Positions 58,674 to 64,000 of a stretch of DNA of 64,000 bases are shown piece after piece. The DNA is taken from contig NZ_CP063812.1 in NCBI RefSeq assembly GCF_015277855.1, positions 2,170,001-2,234,000 on the forward strand. Reading direction: 5' to 3'. The number at the start of each line of letters is the position of its first letter. Position 1 is the stretch's first letter. A program made the translations under genes and the position numbers. This DNA is from Microbacterium cremeum (GTDB lineage Bacteria > Actinomycetota > Actinomycetes > Actinomycetales > Microbacteriaceae). A model generated the notes under the pieces. It was not told the origin of the DNA. It was given only the letters and a program-made list of their open reading frames with translations, and did no database searches.

Positions 58674-59165
58674 TCAGAACCAGTCGGACTCCCGGATCTC
58701 GCGCATCGCGACGCGGCGCTCCTCGGGCGTGAGGCGATCGAGGTAGAGCGTGCCGTCGAGATGGTCGGTCTCGTGCTGCAGGGCCTGGGCGAGCAGCCCC
58801 TCCCCCTCGAGCACGATCTCGTTGCCGTCGAGGTCGATGCCGACGACCTTGGCCCACGGGTACCGCACCGCGTCGTGCCAGAGACCGGGCACCGACAGGC
58901 ACCCTTCGCCGATCGGCTCGGGCTCGCCCGACACCTCGACCAGCACGGGGTTGAGCACGTACCCGATGTCGCCGTCGATGTTGTAGCTGAACGCGCGTAC
59001 GCCGACGCCGATCTGCGGGGCCGCCACGCCGGCGCGGCCGGGCAGCTCGACGGTGTCGAGCAGGTCGCGCACGAGCGCACGCACGCCGTCATCGATCCCC
59101 TCGATCGGGGCGCACACGGACTTCAGGACGGGGTCGCCGAACAGGCGGATGGGACGGACTGCCAT
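58674..59165 (-). CDS. def: peptide deformylase
   Basis: Metal enzyme that removes the formyl group from nascent proteins, 163 residues. All three motifs are visible: GVAAPQIG (about 46-53), EGCLSVPG (about 92-99) and QHETDHLDG (about 135-143), with cysteine and two histidines as metal ligands. I start at ATG 59165, which gives [14 protein letters not shown] as N-terminus; the longer frame runs back into the ParA-like gene. It lies 8 bases after the ATPase gene's stop, so it is probably co-transcribed with that gene. Confidence 0.95.
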   Translation of the reverse strand: MAVRPIRLFGDPVLKSVCAPIEGIDDGVRALVRDLLDTVELPGRAGVAAPQIGVGVRAFSYNIDGDIGYVLNPVLVEVSGEPEPIGEGCLSVPGLWHDAVRYPWAKVVGIDLDGNEIVLEGEGLLAQALQHETDHLDGTLYLDRLTPEERRVAMREIRESDWF

Positions 59166-59173
59166 CGGATGCC

Positions 59174-60991
59174 TCAGGCCGCGGTCGCGTGCGAACGCAG
59201 GCCCTCGACGACCGCGGCGGCGAGTTCGCGGGCGGCGAGGCGCGTCGCCGGCTGCAGATCCTTGAAGACGATGCCGCTGCCGGCCGCGATGTGCGCGTCG
59301 TACGGAACCCGGACGACCTTGCGCACGCGCGTGCGGAAGTGCGCGTCGAGCTCGTCGAGCTGCACGAGCGGCTGCCCGGGCCGCGCGTTGTTGAGCACCA
59401 CGACGGCGCCGCGCACCTTGTCGGCGTAGCCGTTGGTCTCGAGCCACGTGAGCGTCTCGGAGGCGAGACGCGCCTCGTCGACGCTGAGGCCGGCGACGAT
59501 CACGAGCTGGTCGGCGAGGTCGAGCGTCGCACCCATCACCGAGTGGACGATGCCGGTGCCGGTGTCGGTGAGCACGACCGAGTAGTAGTGGGCGGCGAGC
59601 GCGGCGACGTTGCGGTAGTCGGAGTCGTTGAACGCCTCGGACACCCGCGGGTCGGAGTCGGACGCGACGACGTCGAGGCGGGTCTCGTCACGGGCGACGA
59701 TGTTCGACAGGTCGTTGAACCCGACGACGTCGCCGCTCACGCGCACGAGGTCGCGCACGGTCTTGCCGCTCTCGCGCGAGATGCGCTCGGCGAGCGTGCC
59801 GCGGTCGGGGTTGGCGTCCACCGCGATGACGCGGTCGTCGCGGGCGTCGGCCAGGGCCATGCCGAGGAGCGTCGTGACGGTCGTCTTGCCGACGCCGCCC
59901 TTGCGCGAGAGCACCGGCACGAAGCGGGCGCCGCCCGCCAGCGGCGCGGCGATCCGGCGGTCGAGCTCCTTGCGCGCCCGGGCGCGCTTGCTGTCGCCGA
60001 GGTTGATGCGGCGCCCCGAGACGGAGTAGACGAGGTGCTGCCACATGCCTTCGGGCTCGGAGCGCACCACCTGGTGCGGGTCGAGCAGCCGGTCGGCGGT
60101 GAGGAGGTCGGCGGTCTCACGGTCGGCCTCGAACTCGCCGAGGCGCTTCGAGGTGAGCGAGACGCCCGTCGCCGGGAAGGCCCGCTCGACGGCCCGGTCC
60201 GCCGGGCGCGTGGGTGCGGGGCCCGTCTCGCGGCGAGATGCCGCGGCCGGGAACGGCTCGGCTTCTGCCGGCTTCGGCTCTGCGGCGGGGCCGGACATGC
60301 CGGACGCCCCTTCGGAGTCGGACGGCGTTCCTGCAGTCATGGGATCCTCCGCGGTCTCATCGTTCACGGCGACGTCGCCGGACGCGACGGCGTCGAAGGC
60401 GACATCCTCGAACTCGACGTCGTCGAACTCCGCGACGTCGAAGTCGGCGCCCTCGAACTCGGCGACCGCCGCATCGACCGCCGCGGACTCGACATCGTCG
60501 ACGGTCCCCACGCCCCCTCCACGCACCGCTGGCGCGTCGCGCGGAGCCTCTGGGCGCGTGGGCCCAGCCGCAGCCTCGGGCTGCACCGCGGGCGCGGGCA
60601 CGACGGTCTCGATCTCTTCGAACACCTCGTCGGCGTCGGCGATGTCTTCCGCGACCCCGGCGTCGGCGAAGCCCGCGCCCTCGACGGTCCATTCCTCCGG
60701 GTCGGAGACGTCGACGATCTCCGCCTCGGCGGTCTCCGCCGAGGGCTCGGCCGCGAGCGTCATGGTGACCGGAAGGTCGGCGTCTGCCGGGATCTCCACG
60801 ACGAAGGGCATCTCGTCGCCGATGACGTCGTCGTCGGCGAGGTCGTCGTCGGACTCGGTGGGCAGTTCGACGTTCACCTGCGCCGTTCCACCGCCGAGGA
60901 TTCCGAGACCGGTCGTGTCGAGGCTTCCCGTGTCGGAGAGCACGCCGTTCTCAGGCTCGTCGGGTGTGTGGTCGGGGCGATCGGGCGTCAC
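59174..60991 (-). CDS. MinD/ParA-like ATPase with long acidic N-terminal region
   Basis: 605 residues. The C-terminal 260 residues form a ParA/MinD-type ATPase with a deviant Walker [11 protein letters not shown] (K369), [13 protein letters not shown] (Walker A' region) and [14 protein letters not shown] (Walker B region). It resembles MinD-like proteins linked to type VII secretion (EspI-like) more than chromosomal ParA; this is a similarity judgement only. The first 330 residues are acidic and low in complexity, with a run of short repeats ([15 protein letters not shown] near residue 175). It starts with GTG, with AGGAGA 8 bases upstream. No ParB, DivIVA-like or secretion genes are adjacent; def follows. 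Confidence 0.8.
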   Translation of the reverse strand: MTPDRPDHTPDEPENGVLSDTGSLDTTGLGILGGGTAQVNVELPTESDDDLADDDVIGDEMPFVVEIPADADLPVTMTLAAEPSAETAEAEIVDVSDPEEWTVEGAGFADAGVAEDIADADEVFEEIETVVPAPAVQPEAAAGPTRPEAPRDAPAVRGGGVGTVDDVESAAVDAAVAEFEGADFDVAEFDDVEFEDVAFDAVASGDVAVNDETAEDPMTAGTPSDSEGASGMSGPAAEPKPAEAEPFPAAASRRETGPAPTRPADRAVERAFPATGVSLTSKRLGEFEADRETADLLTADRLLDPHQVVRSEPEGMWQHLVYSVSGRRINLGDSKRARARKELDRRIAAPLAGGARFVPVLSRKGGVGKTTVTTLLGMALADARDDRVIAVDANPDRGTLAERISRESGKTVRDLVRVSGDVVGFNDLSNIVARDETRLDVVASDSDPRVSEAFNDSDYRNVAALAAHYYSVVLTDTGTGIVHSVMGATLDLADQLVIVAGLSVDEARLASETLTWLETNGYADKVRGAVVVLNNARPGQPLVQLDELDAHFRTRVRKVVRVPYDAHIAAGSGIVFKDLQPATRLAARELAAAVVEGLRSHATAA

Positions 60992-61045
60992 TGCGTACTT
61001 CTCCTGGGGGCGGACGGCGGTTTCGGGCGGATGCCGCCCTCCAGG

Positions 61046-64000
61046 CTACTGGGCAGGACGGATGACGACCAAAAGGTCGCCGGCGTCGACCTGCGCCGTC
61101 TCGGCGATCGCGAGCCGCTCGACGACCCCGTCGATGGCAGCGGTGATCGCGGCCTCCATCTTCATCGCCTCGATGGAGGCGATCGGCTGCCCCGCGGTGA
61201 CGGTGTCGCCGACGCTCGCCTTCAGCGTGACGACCCCCGAGAACGGCGCCGCGACCTGACCCGGCTTGGAGGTGTCGGCCTTCTCCACCTGGCGCGTCTC
61301 GACCTTGATGCTGCGGTCGCGCACGAAGACCGGTCGCAGCTGTCCGTTGAGCGTGGTCATGACGGTGCGGATGCCCTTGGCGTCGGCCTCGCCGATGGCC
61401 TCCAGACCCACGTAGAGCTGCACACCCGGGTCGATCTCGGCGATGTGCTCCTCGCCGGGCTTGAGACCGTACAGGTAGTCCGGCGTCCCGAGTGCCGACA
61501 GGTCGCCGTACGTCTCACGGTTCTTCTCGAACTCGCGTGCCGGACCGGGGAACAGCAGGCGGTTGAGCGCGCGGCGACGCTCGGCGGCGTCGCCGGCCAG
61601 GCCGGCGCGCTCCTCGTCGGTGAGCGGCGGAACCTCGATCGAGATCGAGCGCCCCTCGAGCACCTTCGTACGGAACGGCTCCGGCCATCCACCGGGCAGG
61701 TCGCCGAGCTCACCCGCCATGAAGCCGACGACCGAGTCGGGGATGTCGTAGCTCTGCGGATTCTGCTCGAAGTCCGCCGGGTCGGCGCGCACGGCGACGA
61801 GGGCCAGCGCGAGGTCGCCGACGACCTTCGACGACGGCGTCACCTTGGGGATGCGACCGAGGATGCGGTCCGCCGCGGCGTACATGTCCTCGATGAGCTC
61901 GAAGTCGTCGGCCAGACCCAGCGCGATCGCCTGCTGACGCAGGTTCGACAGCTGCCCGCCGGGGATCTCGTGGTGGTACACGCGACCGGTCGGCGACGGC
62001 AGGCCCGACTCGAACGGGCGGTACAGGTGCCGCACGGCCTCCCAGTACGGCTCGAGGTCGCTCACGGCCTGAAGGTCGAGGCCCGTGTCGCGATCGGTGT
62101 GCGCGAGGGCGGCGACCAGCGCCGACAGCGACGGCTGGCTCGTGGTTCCCGACATCGGGGCGGCCGCGGCATCCACCGCGTCCACGCCCGCCGCGCTCGC
62201 GGCCAGGAGCGTCGCGAGCTGCCCGCCCGCGGTGTCGTGGGTGTGGAGGTGGACCGGCAGGTCGAAGTTCTCACGCAGCGCGGCGACGAGCTTCGCGGCC
62301 GCCGCGGGGCGCAGCAGTCCGGCCATGTCTTTGATGGCGAGGATGTGGGCGCCCGACTCGACGATCTGCTCGGCGAGCCGCAGGTAGTAGTCCAGCGTGT
62401 ACAGCTTCTCGGACGGGTCGAGCAGGTCGGCGGTGTAGCAGAGGGCCACCTCGGCGATCGCGGTGCCCGTCGCGCGCACCGCGTCGATGGCGGGGCGCAT
62501 CTGCGAGACGTCGTTGAGGGCGTCGAAGATGCGGAAGACGTCGACGCCGGTGGATGCCGCCTCGCGCACGAACGCGTCGGTGACCTCGACGGGGCGCGGC
62601 GTGTAGCCGACGGTGTTCCGCCCGCGCAGCAGCATCTGGATCGGGATGTTGGGCATCGCGGCGCGGAGCGCCTCGAGGCGCTCCCACGGGTCTTCGGCGA
62701 GGAACCGCAGCGCCACGTCGTACGTCGCGCCTCCCCACGCCTCGACCGACAGCAGCTGCGGCGTCATGCGCGACACGTGCGGACCGACCCGCACCAGATC
62801 GCGAGTGCGCACCCGGGTCGCCAGGAGCGACTGGTGGGCGTCGCGGAAGGTGGTCTCGGTGACCGCCAGGGCCGACTGCTCGCGCAGCGCCCGCGCGAAC
62901 CCTTCGGGGCCGAGCTCGCGCAGCCGTGCCAGGGTCCCGGCCGGAGGCTCGGCGGTGAGGTCGATGTCGGGCAGCTTGCTGCCGGGCGACACCGACAGCG
63001 GCTTCTCGCCGTACGGGCGGTTGACCGTGACGTCGCCGAGCCAGTTGAGGAGCTTGGTCGCCCGGTCGCGCGAGTGATTGCTCGTCAGCAGCTCCGGGCG
63101 CTCGTCGATGAACGAGGTGCTGACATCGCCGGCGACGAACGCGGGGTCGTCGAGCACGGCGCGAAGGAACGGGATGTTCGTCGAGACGCCGCGGATGCGG
63201 AACTCCGCGAGCGCGCGCCGTGCGCGGGCGACCGCCGCCGGGAAGTCGCGCCCGCGGCATGTGAGCTTGGCGAGCATCGAGTCGAAGTGCGGGCTGATCT
63301 GCGATCCCGCCGCGGTGGTGCCGCCGTCGAGGCGGATGCCGGCACCGCCGGGCGAGCGGTACGTCGTGATGCGCCCGGTGTCGGGACGGAAGCCCTGCGA
63401 GGGGTCCTCGGTGGTGAGGCGGCACTGCAGTGCGGCGCCGCGCAGTTGGATGCGGTCCTGTGTGAGGCCGAGGTCGGCGAGGGTCTCCCCCGCCGCGATC
63501 AGCATCTGCGACTGCACGAGGTCGACGTCGGTGACCTCCTCGGTCACGGTGTGCTCGACCTGGATGCGCGGGTTCATCTCGATGAAGACGACCTCGCCGG
63601 TGCGCGGGCCGGCGGTCTCGAGGAGGAACTCGACCGTGCCGGCGTTCTCGTACCCGATCGAGCGGGCGAAGGCCACGGCGTAGCCGTGGAGCGCATCGCG
63701 AACGGCCGGGTCGAGGTTCGGCGCCGGGGCGATCTCGATGACCTTCTGGTGGCGTCGCTGCACCGAGCAGTCGCGCTCGAACAGGTGCACGGTCTCGCCG
63801 GTCCTGTCGGCGAGCACCTGCACCTCGACGTGGCGCGGGCGCTGCACGGCCTGTTCGAGGAACACGCGCGCATCGCCGAAGGCGCTTCCGGCTTCGCGCA
63901 TCGCCTCGGCGAGGGCGGGAGGCAGCTCCTCGGGGCGCTCGACGCGCCGCATGCCGCGGCCGCCTCCTCCGGCGACCGCCTTCACGAAGATGGGGAACCC
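61046..64000 (-). CDS. pyc: pyruvate carboxylase (partial, 5' end outside the window)
   Basis: Biotin enzyme that makes oxaloacetate from pyruvate and bicarbonate. The visible 984 residues begin inside the biotin-carboxylase ATP-grasp domain (FVKAVAGGGGRGMRRV) and lack roughly the first 150 residues of a normal protein of about 1130. Then come the BC C-terminal domain (EMNPRIQVEHTVTEEVT), the carboxyltransferase barrel (WGGATYDVALRFLAEDPWERL, IKDMAGLLRP, HTHDTAGGQ), the PYC/OADA domain, and the biotinyl domain with AMKMEA near the C-terminus. The start and promoter lie beyond 64000. It ends 55 bases upstream of the ParA-like gene's start, in the same orientation. Confidence 0.96.
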   Translation of the reverse strand, partial: GFPIFVKAVAGGGGRGMRRVERPEELPPALAEAMREAGSAFGDARVFLEQAVQRPRHVEVQVLADRTGETVHLFERDCSVQRRHQKVIEIAPAPNLDPAVRDALHGYAVAFARSIGYENAGTVEFLLETAGPRTGEVVFIEMNPRIQVEHTVTEEVTDVDLVQSQMLIAAGETLADLGLTQDRIQLRGAALQCRLTTEDPSQGFRPDTGRITTYRSPGGAGIRLDGGTTAAGSQISPHFDSMLAKLTCRGRDFPAAVARARRALAEFRIRGVSTNIPFLRAVLDDPAFVAGDVSTSFIDERPELLTSNHSRDRATKLLNWLGDVTVNRPYGEKPLSVSPGSKLPDIDLTAEPPAGTLARLRELGPEGFARALREQSALAVTETTFRDAHQSLLATRVRTRDLVRVGPHVSRMTPQLLSVEAWGGATYDVALRFLAEDPWERLEALRAAMPNIPIQMLLRGRNTVGYTPRPVEVTDAFVREAASTGVDVFRIFDALNDVSQMRPAIDAVRATGTAIAEVALCYTADLLDPSEKLYTLDYYLRLAEQIVESGAHILAIKDMAGLLRPAAAAKLVAALRENFDLPVHLHTHDTAGGQLATLLAASAAGVDAVDAAAAPMSGTTSQPSLSALVAALAHTDRDTGLDLQAVSDLEPYWEAVRHLYRPFESGLPSPTGRVYHHEIPGGQLSNLRQQAIALGLADDFELIEDMYAAADRILGRIPKVTPSSKVVGDLALALVAVRADPADFEQNPQSYDIPDSVVGFMAGELGDLPGGWPEPFRTKVLEGRSISIEVPPLTDEERAGLAGDAAERRRALNRLLFPGPAREFEKNRETYGDLSALGTPDYLYGLKPGEEHIAEIDPGVQLYVGLEAIGEADAKGIRTVMTTLNGQLRPVFVRDRSIKVETRQVEKADTSKPGQVAAPFSGVVTLKASVGDTVTAGQPIASIEAMKMEAAITAAIDGVVERLAIAETAQVDAGDLLVVIRPAQ

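Noticed and set aside
1..64000. CRISPR arrays, tRNA or rRNA genes, insertion sequences and prophage
   Set aside because: No regularly spaced repeats, cloverleaf-like sequences, transposase or phage structural motifs were seen in any frame or intergenic region.

Overview
This is a 64 kb stretch of high-GC actinobacterial chromosome. The gene content, the frequent GTG and TTG starts, the absence of ftsA from the division cluster and the synteny with the mycobacterial ctaE/qcrCAB to mraZ/fadD15 neighbourhood all point to an Actinomycete. Microbacteriaceae (Microbacterium-like) is my best inference. I see no tRNA, rRNA, CRISPR array, transposase or phage gene. Almost all of the window is core housekeeping DNA, and no gene-free stretch exceeds about 220 bases.

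Layout. 1-9114: respiratory chain, with ctaE-qcrC-qcrA-qcrB on the plus strand and ctaC-ctaD-ctaF on the minus strand, separated by a rhodanese and a PP2C phosphatase. Together the respiratory genes encode a cytochrome bc1-aa3 supercomplex. 9296-19343: a mixed set (A-type Fe-S carrier, M20 peptidase, DUF3043, pyrD, nrdR, hisD, a membrane protein, dnaE). 19477-25877: an iron-regulated unit. A ferric-iron ABC transporter operon converges on a gene for a fused adenylation-carrier-membrane acyltransferase protein, and a DtxR/IdeR-like box lies over the -10 of each promoter. 25955-28102: DinB-like, GNAT and RluD-type genes. 28104-46713: the division and cell wall (dcw) region on the minus strand, mraZ-rsmH-ftsL-ftsI-murF-mraY-murD-ftsW-murG // murC-ftsQ-ftsZ-yggS-sepF-yggT-divIVA-lspA. 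It is interrupted by an opposite-strand membrane-protein/GntR pair, and murE and pgeF (yfiH) are missing from their usual slots. 46920-59165: DUF3040, a polyprenyl synthase, an Rv2175c-like protein, a LysM protein, a PknL-like PASTA kinase, a palindrome-flanked endonuclease-like gene, DAHP synthase, PlsC, glucokinase, FadD and peptide deformylase. 59174-64000: a MinD/ParA-like ATPase and the 3' part of pyruvate carboxylase, whose start lies beyond the window.

Regulation visible in the DNA. Nine genes have a TAnnnT -10 hexamer exactly 6 nt before the start codon, which suggests leaderless transcripts. A MraZ operator of four GTGG repeats precedes mraZ. Strong terminator hairpins follow qcrB, erpA, the DUF3040 gene, the DAHP synthase gene and the fadD gene.

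The two best leads for something not routinely described are the iron-box-bracketed transporter plus A-T-acyltransferase unit, and the endonuclease-like gene framed by two equal-length 57-bp palindromes, one of which encodes the gene's own last codons and stop.
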